From NCBI GenBank assembly GCA_028753945.1, contig JAPNXP010000014.1, positions 3,410,001 to 3,474,000 of the forward strand: a stretch of 64,000 nt of DNA. Reading direction: 5' to 3'. The translations under genes and the position numbers were made by a program. Position 1 is the stretch's first letter; each line of letters begins with the position of its first letter. Under the pieces are notes generated by a model that saw nothing but the letters and a program-made list of their open reading frames with translations, did no database searches and was not told the DNA's origin. Shown in pieces: positions 43,974 through 54,256 of this stretch. The DNA comes from Hexactinellida sp. DTS-2022 (Eukaryota; Porifera; Hexactinellida).

Positions 43974-44610
43974 TGAGTAGCAATATGCAATATATAGTAT
44001 TGCACATGTTATATTTGAGAATTTAATTAATTAAAAATACCCAATAGTAAATGTAATTGCCTAGTTACATGAAGCTCGGCATGGAATGTGAACTGAAAAA
44101 CCATGTTGCGCAATGAAGCGGGGGCTATGATTTTGATATTTCATCAATGGTAAATACAAAGTCATGTAGAAGAATTTCTAGCCTGGTATGAGCTGGTATA
44201 AAAATTTCCGGCTTTCACACATCTTACCTTGTCGTTTTTCAGTTCAAATGAAATTTATCAAAATTTAAACTGTCCAAGTCCAGAAAATTCTATGAATTGA
44301 GTAAGATAATTGGTAAATTTGAACTCAGCATGCATTAATTATATAAGTTAAGGAAATTAGAAGAACTATCTCGGTGGATATTGAAAGAAATAAAACTCAA
44401 AGTCACGCTGATTCATAATATAATATTTCACTTTTTTGATTGCATCATATCCGCAGTCTTACTTTCTCCATTTCATCCATTTATATGCATTAGATTCAAT
44501 TGAAATTTCTAATATAATGCAATAAGACTATATAGTTGCTTTCTAAATAATAAATACTAATATATATGACTATGAAAATAATTCCTATTCCCTGCTACGA
44601 AGCCACTGTG

Positions 44611-44820
44611 TGACGCAACCTTTGTTTTGCTCAAAGAGGGGAAAAAGGGGAATAGGAATATCCGATATTTCATAAAAAAGGTGTTAAATTTGGAATCTTT
44701 TCAAAAAGTTTGTTCCAACGAGCACACTTCAAACGCCAATTTGACCCATTATTACATGATTATTGACTATATTTTTGTTTTGCTTGAAAAACGGGATAAA
44801 ATGGATTAGGAATTGAGCCT
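44611..44820. repeat. 5-bp duplication and continuing direct repeats, right side
   Basis: TGACG (44611-44615) is followed by the rest of the unit interrupted at 41227 (CAACCTTTGTTTTGCTCAAA). A further unit starts with ACGAGCACACTTCAAACGCC at 44718. Confidence 0.85.
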
Positions 44821-44879
44821 GCAAATTTATATAATAGTGAATTATAGATCTCAAAATGTCATGAATATATGGGAAACTG

Positions 44880-44960
44880 TAATAGGTCCGAATGGATTAA
44901 GTCCGACTGGAATAAGTCCGACCAAATTCCATAGTTGGGTTAAGTCCGACTATTTCCATA
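44880..44960. repeat. AAGTCCGACTGGAAT repeat
   Basis: Three to four copies of TTAAGTCCGACT/ATAAGTCCGAC. Related text occurs at 48235-48300. Confidence 0.6.
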
Positions 44961-45169
44961 TCTGAAATGTGTAGATATAGCCTATACTCGGTACAATTAA
45001 ATTCAATCAAATATAATGCTTTATTTAGTTAATCAATCTCTATACTCTTAGTTAGAAGAATATTATTGACGAAATGTAATGTGCCTAGAAATTTATTATT
45101 TTATATTGTTCTATGAAAGAGGGGAAAAGGACCCCCTAAACAGACAAGACAACTTTTCTATAGCATACT

Positions 45170-45763
45170 GTTTTGACAAAAAGTGTCCGGCTACAAAAAC
45201 TGTCCGGCCGGACAGTTTTTGTCAAATTTAGCAAAAAACGTTGTTTTGACAAAAACTGTCCGCCGGACACTTTTTGTCAAACACTAAATACAATCCTGAA
45301 TATCCGGATTTTTCGATTATCCGGGAACCCTTGGTTAATTTAATACAATGTGTTTATCCTAATTATCCCAACTTGTTTTGAGTAATCCCAAAGAGTGCGG
45401 ATGATCAAGGTTATACTGTATTAGATTATTAGAGGAGTTAGAACAAAGTTAGATTCTCACTTGTCATTTTCTAGTACTATACGTATTTACTGTATTATCA
45501 CAGATTCTCTTTCTTGCGTAATATGCTGAAAAATATAAGAAAAATATTAAGTTTTTGTAGGCAATTTTTTTTGCTAAATGTGACAAAAACTGTCTGGCCG
45601 GACAGTTTTTGTAGCCGGACAGTTTTTGTCAAAACAACATTTTTTGCTAAATTTGACAAAAACTGTCCGGCCGGACACTTCTTGTCACAACAACATTTTT
45701 GCTAAATTTGACAAAAACTGTCCGGCCGGACAGTTTTTGTAGCCGGACACTTTTTGTCAAAAC
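45170..45763. mobile_element. GTCCGG palindromic element
   Basis: The ends read GTTTTGACAAAAAGTGTCCGG and its inverse. Between them, many copies of ACAAAAACTGTCCGGCCGGACAG-type palindromes alternate with TTTGCTAAATTTGAC spacers. No ORF is recognised; the plus ORF at 45514-45705 is a shadow of the repeats. A pogo-type MITE is nested at 45291-45418. Confidence 0.7.
45291..45418. mobile_element. pogo-type MITE
   Basis: 128 bp between TA dinucleotides (45289-45290, 45419-45420). Starts CAATCCTGAATATCCGGAT and ends GATGATCAAGGTTATACTG. The ends are CAAT/ACTG, and the match is diverged. Confidence 0.65.
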
Positions 45764-45857
45764 AATACAAAGTAAAATAAATAAAATAACTATAGGAAAG
45801 CTAATGGAAAACAAGTGATTATCATACTACTTAACTTGAATTGTTGATTCTCAAACC

Positions 45858-46450
45858 TCAAAGAAAAACTTTGAAATATTGTTCAACGACGCCTCGGCAA
45901 ATTGGACAATGTTTCTGGTCATCTTGTGTAATTATTTTATCTGTGCAGGAGTAGCATGTCTGAGTGTGACGACAAGGTAGAATAATAGTGTCTGCGCACA
46001 CACCCAGATATATTTTACATACTCTATGGTTCGAAATATTGATATCTTCATTTGTAATATTTGTAGATTCATCATCAGTCTTTCTAGCAACTTCTATTTC
46101 ATTAGCCTCAACTTCAACATTAGAATATTCCAGCGTTTGAAAATTAAGACCAACCCTCCTAAAAAATCTAGACATGTTATTTTTCCATTCAACAATATTC
46201 TTTGGAACACTTGTATGATTTGATTTCTTTGGATTGTTTTCGTTCTTGTGCAATTTCTTCGAATTGATAAACCACGATTGATCCTTTCCATATCTTTTGC
46301 AGTAGATACTATCACAGCATTTAATTTTCGGATAAATTCCCAGAAATTTGGGCTATGGGACTTTAATTTGCGTTTCAAATTCGCATGAAAACTTTCTAAA
46401 TCATTGGTTGTTCGCTTTTCTTTGTGGAAAACAGGTAGTCGGGATGAACT
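45858..46450 (-). pseudogene. MULE transposase C-terminal part with RING finger
   Basis: The 5' frame reads LPVFHKEKRTTNDLESFHANL and then KLKSHSPNFWEFIRKLN, the conserved RTNN-ES-H block of MULE transposases including the catalytic Glu. After a frameshift near 46250 a second frame carries an acidic linker, then VCKIYLGVCADTIILPCR, HTQTCYSC and HCPICRG, a C3HC4 RING close to the stop at 45858. One ligand position is Tyr (CKIY). The first two catalytic Asp regions are not present upstream, where GC-rich debris (CAAGGCCGGGACGCC, GCAGGACCGGCC) replaces them. It has the same domain order as the element at 37-39 kb. Confidence 0.72.
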
Positions 46451-46513
46451 AAACAGACGCAAGGCCGGGACGCCAATTTGGCTAAGACCGGCCCTGCTTG
46501 CAGGACCGGCCAC

Positions 46514-46839
46514 AATTGCTGAAGATGGGAATTGTCTCTTTTCATAATTATGTTATTGGATAATTGGTAGTGTTGATGACCAAACAACAGTAAGCAATAT
46601 AATAGTCAATAATATGCTAAGGAAGTATAGGGATGTCAGCTATAATTATATTTTAAAAAAGTATCCAGTCACAGTCAGTGGTTTCAGAAGTACGGTAGAT
46701 TACGTAAATATAATCAGAATGAGAGGAGACAAAATATGGGGAACTGATACTGAATTTTTTTCCGTGGCCTTAATTTTCCAAAAAATTGATGCCGCGGAAA
46801 AATGGTTCTATTAGGTTGGAAAAAGATGGGAAATATTTC
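46514..46839. other. no supported gene
   Basis: Nothing recognised beyond an unassigned 66-residue plus ORF at 46614-46814. Confidence 0.35.
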
Positions 46840-47680
46840 AGGGTCTGAAAGTTAGAACAAAGCTCTAGCTCACTTTTGAATTTTGATTTTCTTTATTTTG
46901 ATGGTCACATGACACCTCCATTAGCTCCATATATGGCCATTCGAGTTTATAGCATGGTAACCATTTGGTTTTGAGTGATATTTGACTTTGCAATGATTTA
47001 GAGATGATATATCAATGTCAGGGTTTTATACAGGATTTTTCTTCAGGGAGGGGGAAAGTCTGCTAGTACCAGGATCCACTAATAATTGCTTCGCCAGCTG
47101 GAGGTCAGACGGGCGTTGATATCCCCCCAGTAGGGTCCAGGGGCGAAGCCCCTGGAAGCTAGATACAATTTATAGTGCAAAGTATTATTGCTAACAATGG
47201 AGAGCTTTGCTGTAAAATAATCACATAGTATTTGAAGCTGTGGTAACTAATGGAAGATAATTATAGCTTCTGGCACAATTTAATTAATGATTATCACTAG
47301 TAATGTTTGAATGGTATGTGTGGGGAAGATGCAGAACTTTTAACATAAAATATTCTAGCCTAGAGAAGAATACGTCGATTTGTCTCTCTATAAAAGGCTA
47401 AAAACACCTAATTTTAACTGAAAATAAGAACTTAGCAGCATATTTCCAGGGGGGGGACCTCAAGCTAGGGGGGGGATCCCGGGGCGCCCCCCACCTCTGT
47501 ATAATACCCTGAATGTGATTAGACATTTAGAGCTAAGCTCTAGAGTCTCCCGTATAGGAGATACAAATTTGCATGTGTCATCAAAATTGGTCACATTTTC
47601 ATGCCCATATAGGTCATTTCGAAAATGGTGCGTCCTAGGCCTATAAAATGTATTATTTAAATATGGAGAACCATGTGTGC
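46840..47680. repeat. diverged copy of the 14-17 kb arm repeat
   Basis: GAAAGTTAGAACAAAGCTCT, CATATATGGCCATTCGAG and GAGCTAAGCTCTAGAGTCT match the arms at 14273-14770 and 16935-17400. It is split by an insertion at 47019-47511. Confidence 0.6.
47019..47511. mobile_element. TIR element with a 5-bp duplication
   Basis: 493 bp, ends CAGGGTTTTATACAG and CTGTATAATACCCTG. It is flanked by AATGT (47014-47018, 47512-47516). The uninterrupted host repeat elsewhere (TTGATGTGATTAG-type) supports a single AATGT originally. CAGGG ends with a short duplication suggest a hAT subgroup using fewer than 8 bp, but this is uncertain. Confidence 0.7.
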
Positions 47681-48380
47681 TGATCATTTTTAACTAGTCC
47701 TTCTTGAAATTATCTCTTTCCTCTCTGAGTAACAAATTAGTTATGAATTTGTATCCTAAAGATCGCCGTAACCTTTGCAATATCCACTTACTAAAAAAAA
47801 ATTGATGAGTTTTTTAGAAATTTCTTGAATATCAATGTCTGAGTATTGGAACAATGTAATCACAATAACTAGTTAGTTTACCGTGTTCTTTGGTGTTAAA
47901 ACCGAGTTTTTAAATAAAAGTCCGCTCCATTTAAACGTTCCTAAATTTGGAAATATTCGTCGAATCGATGAATACCAAAGTCCCATCGATAGATAACATC
48001 CTTGCGCGGTGTCTGTAAAATATAGTAAAGATTGAATATAGCAAATTTCGGGCGGAAACATCGTTAAATGTTGTCTAATATGTATTAACTTACTATTTCA
48101 AATTATATCGAATGGCATCAATAGATTCTGAAGGTCCTTGATCTACAATTGTTAGTTAATAAGTAGAAAAAACTAAATTAAACTTTAAATTATCCTAAGT
48201 AGTGGGAAATACTGATATATTCGAGTTGAATGAATTGGTCCGAGTGGAATAAGTCCGAACATTGTTTTTCCCTTACAGGATAAGTCCGACTGGAATAAGA
48301 TTTGAAGCCTGAATTGTTCCCATCCGATATAGAAAATGTAGAGAATTTCTTAAGATACTACGAAATATACTGGTTGCGTT
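47681..48380. other. no supported gene
   Basis: AT-rich. A patch of ATAAGTCCGA repeats at 48235-48300 resembles that at 44880-44960. Confidence 0.4.
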
Positions 48381-48549
48381 CATGGGCGTAGGGAGGGGGG
48401 GTAAGGGGGGGCAGTTGCCCCCCCCTAGCTCAGTCATTTTCTGGGGGTTTCACCGCCAGGACCCATTTAAGTCGCTCGCTACTCTCGCTGGTTGTACATT
48501 TGCCCCCCCCCCCCCCCCCCCCCTAGATTTTGGCCTGGCTACGCCCTTG
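48381..48549. mobile_element. hAT-like MITE, CATGGGCGTAG family
   Basis: Starts CATGGGCGTAGGGAGGGGGG and ends GCCTGGCTACGCCCTTG. The left ends match the 62683-63277 element. Long G and C runs (21 C near 48502) lie inside. No 8-bp duplication is visible, so one end may be decayed. Confidence 0.6.
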
Positions 48550-48782
48550 GCCCCGGGCGAGGACAACCTTCCGCGCCCCCCTACGAAGGGAATTTGAATC
48601 TTCCCAAGTTCAAATTCTATCACACTTATTCCTCGCTTATTTGCTCTTAGAACCTAGTAATTAGCTGTTAACAGCTGATTTTGCTAAAAGCTGCTTAGCA
48701 CTTAATTCTTTATATGCTAATACTCATTATCTCAAATATTATTGAAGTTAGGCCTAGAAAATGTATTATCAATGAATTGAAG

Positions 48783-50929
48783 CATGAACTACTATAGATA
48801 AGGACTGGAAACGACAATAAAAGATGGACCATGGATGAACTAGAAGTGCATTGGATATGTTTGCTTATTACAATTGGTTATGAACTTTACACATGAATTA
48901 TGTTGTTTTTACCTGGATTTGACTCTGTAAACTAAGTATGTAATATTGTCATATATTTGACATCCATTCATTGTAGAAATTAGTTATCCATTAACATACA
49001 AGCAATATTGTAAGTACTCAAATAACAAAATGTGAAATGAAAACAGAATTACTATGAACAGTATTTGTTATTAAATAATTCATTTCAATTTTCTTCCGAA
49101 TATCTTTAGGTAATGTGCATTTAGTGGATATAAGTACTAAATATCCTCCGAACTCTACAACTATGAGAGATATTCCTCTAAGCAAGATTTATCAACGAAT
49201 ACGTTTTGAGCTAGTCGAATTCACACTTTTCTAGAACGCGGGGGATATTATTGTTTTTTAAAGCTTGATTTTAATCAAACTTGATTGATATCTCCCACAA
49301 TATCACAATTGATTCAGTTTCAATATCTGAAGGCCATTTAATAGAACCACGATCAATATATACATATCTTAGAAGGTCTTATTTCGTAGCCTCTGTAATC
49401 TCAATATCCTTGTTTCAGTAAGTACTAAGTAGTTGATCGTTGAATACAATGATGGCAGTTAGTGGTTTCAAGATAATAAGAGCAATCACAACAGATTGGA
49501 GAACATGAATGTTAAGGTCGATCTAGCTTAGATCATGAATAACTTCAATATCCTGGTCACAAGAAAATGAATTATTTCCATCTGTTGTTGAAAAAAAGTG
49601 TGGATAAATTGATTAAGAAAAATTATAGGTTTAAGCAGAACTGTGGAGTAGATGGATTTGTCAAATCCATAACTGGGTTTAGGCCAAGTTGACTCTTTAA
49701 TACTATAGATTAGGTCATGTGATATTAAGCATCGCTCATCATTCAATATAAATCCCAAATAGGCGCTCTATTGGGTATCATAGGAGCCGAAAGGGGGGGG
49801 GGGGGGGTCAGGGAGGGTGTCACCCCCCCCCTAGCGTTGGAGAGTTTCGGCGCCCATGTTGGGTATTCTGGAGTTATAGTTAAGAACATTCTCATAACCA
49901 CAATTAGAGTGAGCTGTGAATTGGTTAATGGCAGAGCAATACAAGATTGGGAAAAACAAGAAACATATGAAATTTTGTGAGCTAAGTTTATCATCCTTTC
50001 CAATTGTTGAACTCCATCCCTCAAGCAATTTACAAACTAATTCAAGAAACCCAAACGCTATGATGTATATAATACTCTTCATTCAATCGCACATGTTTAA
50101 GAGGGGTATTTATCGTTGAATACGCCAAGTGCTAGATAAATTTCATAACTAAACTTGTGGACCACATATTACTGAGGTAGTGAGCTTACTTTATAGTAGA
50201 AAGTCGTTCTTCTTTGTACAATAATCGAATATCATTAAACTTAGCTTCATTCAGTTTAGTAGTCAAATGAGTGAAGGATAGAGTAACGTAACACCAATGA
50301 TTCAATGTCCAAGTTTAGCCAATTGTTTCTTATCAACTTAATTGTGTCCAATGAAACAATATATAGAGCTCTCTCTGGACAAGTTGGGTGTGGAACTTGA
50401 GGAAGTAATGTATTCTTCCGCTCTAAGGTTGTGGATACAAATAATATCTTGTATTCTTGGAGATATCAGTCCATGGAGAGCTCTACTCCATTTGGCTTTG
50501 ATATCACGTGAAACTTAGGCAATCTGAAAACAGTGGTACTAAGGTAACCTCTGTAATTTGTCTTCCAAATACAGAACGTGTGCTAAGCACAACAACGCGT
50601 TTGACTCATATAAACTAGTTAATATAGAAAAAGTAAAGAAATAAGGAGTAAATGCATAAAAGAATTGGGTAACAATTATCGCTTACAAAATCCCGTACAA
50701 AATTTACATTCATACACATAAATGTTTATGGGTCATTAATAATACATTAAATCTAGACACTTAAAATGCATTTCCAGTCCATTTTAGTGTCGAATCCAGG
50801 TAAAACAACATAATTCATGTGTAAAGTTCATAACCTATTGTAATAGGCAAAAATATCGAATGCACTTCTAGTTCGTCCATGGTCCAATTTTTTATTGTCG
50901 TTTCCAGTCCTTATCTATAGTAGTTCATG
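48783..50929. mobile_element. 2.15-kb inverted-repeat element
   Basis: Terminal arms of ~150 bp are inverted copies: left 48783-48931 (CATGAACTACTATAGATAAG, GACTGGAAACGACAATAAA, ATGAATTATGTTGTTTT) and right ~50790-50929. The interior shows no recognisable transposase. The 80-bp hAT MITE at 49779-49858 is nested inside. No target duplication defined. Confidence 0.7.
49779..49858. mobile_element. 80-bp hAT MITE
   Basis: Ends CATAGGAGCCGAAA and TTTCGGCGCCCATG, with the perfect 8-bp duplication TTGGGTAT (49771-49778, 49859-49866). It is a short sibling of the 20831-21077 element. Confidence 0.92.
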
Positions 50930-51307
50930 ATTGAAGTTATCAATTGCTGATAGATCAATACTAGCATAGTTTTTATAAAATAGATAGTTATTGAGCTATG
51001 GCTAATTTTAAGAAATATGCACTAATCTGTTCTTCTGTATGCATATGTATTACCAGGGAGGCAGGGACTTCTTTAATATAGGGACTGTAAAGTTCATTTT
51101 ACGGTAAATTAGCGTAGGCCTAAAACAGTATTGTTACTTATTGATATCCCGTAATCCGCTAATGCTAGACACAGGAAATGTATCATTGTCGTTTTATTGG
51201 AAATCATATTTGGGAGTCCAACGGTCACATTGGTTTCTCTAAAATATTTGTGGATTGTAAGTTTTGCGATATTCACACCTTTCCAAATATGGTAATATTG
51301 TTAAAAT

Positions 51308-52118
51308 TAGAGCTGTTCTCTACTCCGGCCGGATCCGGATATCAGATGCTCAATTATCCGGTTATCCGGATAAATATGTATTTGACAAATGAAACCAAAA
51401 TATGACATCAAGAACAAGTTCTGTTTATTCATAATTAATTTGTACATATACTAAGCTTGTGTTTTTTTAGGGAGGCTTCTAAAATAATTTATGTAATTCC
51501 ACAATCGATACAGTATATGAATATACTTTCAATCGCATTCACCTTTGGTAAATAAGATCTCTTCAGTAACATATTTATTTTCGATTCCTATATATCATAG
51601 CATGAAAGGTTGCATTTTTTATCAATCCCAGCATGAGTGAAATTTGGCATTTTTCTCACTATCTAAGAACAATTATTTCAGAGCACTCTGTAATGAATGT
51701 GATGCCAATACATATATCACGTGGTAAAATCCCAAAATATATAGCACGTCACCACTGTGGAACCACATAAAACATTCACATCCAGAAATCCACACAAAAA
51801 ACAATAAATGAAAATCCTCTTGTAGAAATTGACAACAAGGTGATCATAGTATTTTTCAATCAACTAGTTCTGCTATTACACATTATCTAATTTCTACTCT
51901 AAAAATATCTATACAAGAAAACCTGTACCAGGCATTAGAACGACAAGAAATGGACAGTTAATGACCCTAGAACTATGGAATTCACTTTATATTCGGAGAG
52001 ATAGTTATTCTTTAATTCATATACAAATACAATTGGGACCGTTATCCGGCCGGATAGTTGTTCATATCCGGTAACTGGCCGGATACCGGATTAGAACCGG
52101 ATATCCGGTACAGCCCTA
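51308..52118. mobile_element. hAT MITE with GGATATCCGG subterminal words
   Basis: 811 bp with exact 8-bp duplication GTTAAAAT (51300-51307, 52119-52126). Ends TAGAGCTGTTCTC and CCGGTACAGCCCTA. CCGGATATCCGG-type words cluster near both ends. It is inserted in the left arm of the palindromic element. Confidence 0.9.
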
Positions 52119-52210
52119 GTTAAAATCTCGAGATTAGTTAACTTTATCCATATGAAATTTATAATTGGCGAATGGGAAATGGGAATTCATAATTAGGGAC
52201 TCAGTAGATC

Positions 52211-52841
52211 CAGTAATGTGCTCCGTTACTAAATCTTCCGTTACTCCGTTACCGTTACTTTTTTTACCACCCGTTACTTTTACTCCATTACCATTACTTT
52301 ATTTCTTCCGTTACCGTTACTCCGTTACTTTTGTTTTCCTATATTCAGTAGTTTACCTTAATGTAACGGTAGCTGATTTAAAATAACGTCGTAATCATGG
52401 GCGGCGCGGCCGCAACCCGCACGGGTGATTCGCCCGCGGGCCCCTCAACCGATTACAAAGAATTTAGGTAGGGGTCCGGGGGCTTCCAAAAATGGTGGGC
52501 CCCTAAAAGGTTGATCACCCGGGGCCCCCAAAACCGCCACTGGTCGTAATGGCAAAGGAATAAGTTTAACGTAGTAACTGTTACTGTGTTACGGTAATTA
52601 TTGGTAAGAGTAACTGATTAAAGATAACGGTAACTAGTCAAAAGTAACGAATGTCTGTTACCGTTACTTTTTTCCGTTACCGTTACTCCGCGATGCCAGT
52701 TACCTTTTTCCGTTACCGTTACTCCGCGATGCCCGTTACCGTTACTTTTTTCCGTTACCGTTACTTGTCGACACCCGTTACCGTTACCGTTACCCGTTAC
52801 CGTTACCGTTACTCCGTAACTAGTAACGGAGCACATCACTG
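52211..52841. mobile_element. hAT MITE with CCGTTACCGTTACT repeats
   Basis: 631 bp with exact 8-bp duplication AGTAGATC (52203-52210, 52842-52849). Ends CAGTAATGTGCTCCGTTAC and GTAACGGAGCACATCACTG. The arms consist of iterated CCGTTACCGTTACTTTTT. A smaller hAT MITE is nested at 52396-52542. ORFs on both strands here are repeat shadows. Confidence 0.93.
52396..52542. mobile_element. hAT MITE nested in a hAT MITE
   Basis: 147 bp, GC-rich, with exact 8-bp duplication GTCGTAAT (52388-52395, 52543-52550). Ends CATGGGCGGCGCGG and AAAACCGCCACTG. It is the third level of a nest. Confidence 0.9.
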
Positions 52842-53045
52842 AGTAGATCAAATTGATTTACATAAGGCATTACCCTTAGCCTATATTATTATTTTAGCAC
52901 TCTCCACAGGAGGATTGTCCCGACCCTGTTTGGTCGTTTAGCTAATTCTTACCTATCAGATATCTGTAATTATGTTTTGTAGTAAAAATCTAGATAAGTT
53001 TCTTTCAAACCTATTCCTTTTTATTCTGACAAGGCTGGACTACAT

Positions 53046-53308
53046 ACCGTATTTCCCCGAATAAGCACCCCGGCGCTTATTGTTTTAGTGGGACAAATTT
53101 ATCTTGAATTTTTTGTGAAAAATCCAGAATATAATATTTAGGTCGGTTCTAATGGTTTCCACCAAAATTTATACCTACCAAAGTTGCCAAAATCAATGGA
53201 ATTATATTACAGTGATCAATTAATGTGTATAAATACTATCATACCAATGTCATTTTTATTGACCCGGCGCGTATTCAAGCCCCCGGCGCTTATTCGGGGA
53301 AATAAGGT
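53046..53308. mobile_element. MITE of the ACCGTATTT family
   Basis: 263 bp, ends ACCGTATTTCCCCGAATAAG and CTTATTCGGGGAAATAAGGT, flanked by AT. CCGGCGCTTATT words lie near both ends. It is in the loop of the 51046-53963 palindrome. Confidence 0.8.
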
Positions 53309-54060
53309 ATTCTGATAAAATTAAAAAAAATGTAATAGTTTATACATTAATTTCCCAGTAACTCTGCGGTTATTTAACAGACCGGCTAACTGGTTAATAA
53401 AATCTCTAACCGTTACCTGACGTCAGCAACGGTTACCGAATCCAGCCTTGTCAGAATAAAAAGGAATAGATTTGAAAGAAACTTATTAAGATTTTTTAAT
53501 AAACAACATAATTACAGATATTTGATAGGTAAGAATTAGCTAAACTACAAAACAGGGTCGGGGCAATCTTCCTGTGTAGTGCCAAAATAATAATATAGGC
53601 TAAGGGGAACGCCTTTAGCAAATCAATGTGATCTACTGAGTCCCTAATATGAATTCCATTTCCCATTTGCCAATAATAAATTTCATATGCATAAAGTTAA
53701 CCAATATCGAGATTTCAACAATATTACCATATATGGAAAGGTGTGAACATCGCATAACTTAAATTCCACAAATGTTTTCGATAAACAAATATGACCATTG
53801 GACTCCCAAAATATGACTTCCTATACGACAATAATACATTTCCTGTGTCTAGCATTAGCGAATTACGGGAAATCAATAAGTAACAGTACTGTTTTATGCC
53901 TACGCTAATTTACCGTAAAACGAAGTTAACAGTCCCAATATTAAAGAAGTCCCTGGTATTACAAAAGGATGTTGTGCAAAGTATTGTATATATCCGGACA
54001 TTAAACTACGTAACAGGTAATAATTGACAAAAATATTACCGTGTTTCTGAATATCAACTA

Positions 54061-54256
54061 TAGTCGAAATGGGATTATTTTGTCCAATTCTTTTCATGGA
54101 TAATTCGACAAAATAATCCGATAAGGCAAATAAACCCGGTGGGATATCCATGCAAAATGGTATATATATATATATATTAATTTTCCTCGATTATTAGGAC
54201 AAAATAGCTTGATAAAACAAAATAATCCCGATGACAAATTAATCCGATTTCGACTG
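54061..54256. mobile_element. pogo-type MITE
   Basis: 196 bp between TA dinucleotides. Ends TAGTCGAAATGGGATTATTT and AATTAATCCGATTTCGACTG. An (AT)n tract lies inside. Confidence 0.8.

Larger units (their letters stand above)
41228..44610 (-). mobile_element. RAG1/Transib-type transposon, complete ends, decayed gene
   Basis: The 3,383-bp element starts CACAGTGGCTT and ends with its inverse, AAGCCACTGTG. A second matched block (GTAGGGAATAG on the left, CTATTCCCTGCTAC on the right) lies about 25 bp in. It has a perfect 5-bp TGACG duplication, and flanking direct repeats become continuous if the element and one TGACG are removed. A GC-rich 5-bp duplication and CAC-starting termini are the known signature of Transib/RAG transposons. 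The heptamer CACAGTG is identical to the consensus V(D)J recombination signal heptamer. The single recognisable gene is a RAG1-core-like transposase on the minus strand. No kelch/RAG2-like ORF is visible. Confidence 0.92.
51046..53963. mobile_element. 2.9-kb palindromic element with ~525-bp arms
   Basis: The right arm (53441-53963) is the inverse of a left arm (51046-53040) interrupted by two hAT MITEs. Removing each with one 8-bp duplication leaves ~537 bp colinear with the right arm (CAGGGACTTCTTTAATAT, GACACAGGAAATGTAT, GACTCAGTAGATCA, CTGACAAGGCTGGA). A further MITE occupies the loop. The interior has no gene. The tips read TGTATTACCAGGGA and, inverted, TGTAATACCAGGGA. Confidence 0.85.

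Noticed and set aside
41228..44610. Classification as a hAT or MULE element
   Set aside because: The duplication is 5 bp, the ends start CACAGTG, and the motifs follow RAG1 order; hAT and MULE would give 8-9-bp duplications and different motifs.
52618..52851. ORFs on both strands of Val/Thr/Gly or Arg/Tyr repeats
   Set aside because: They translate the CCGTTACCGTTACT repeats of a hAT MITE with exact ends and duplication.
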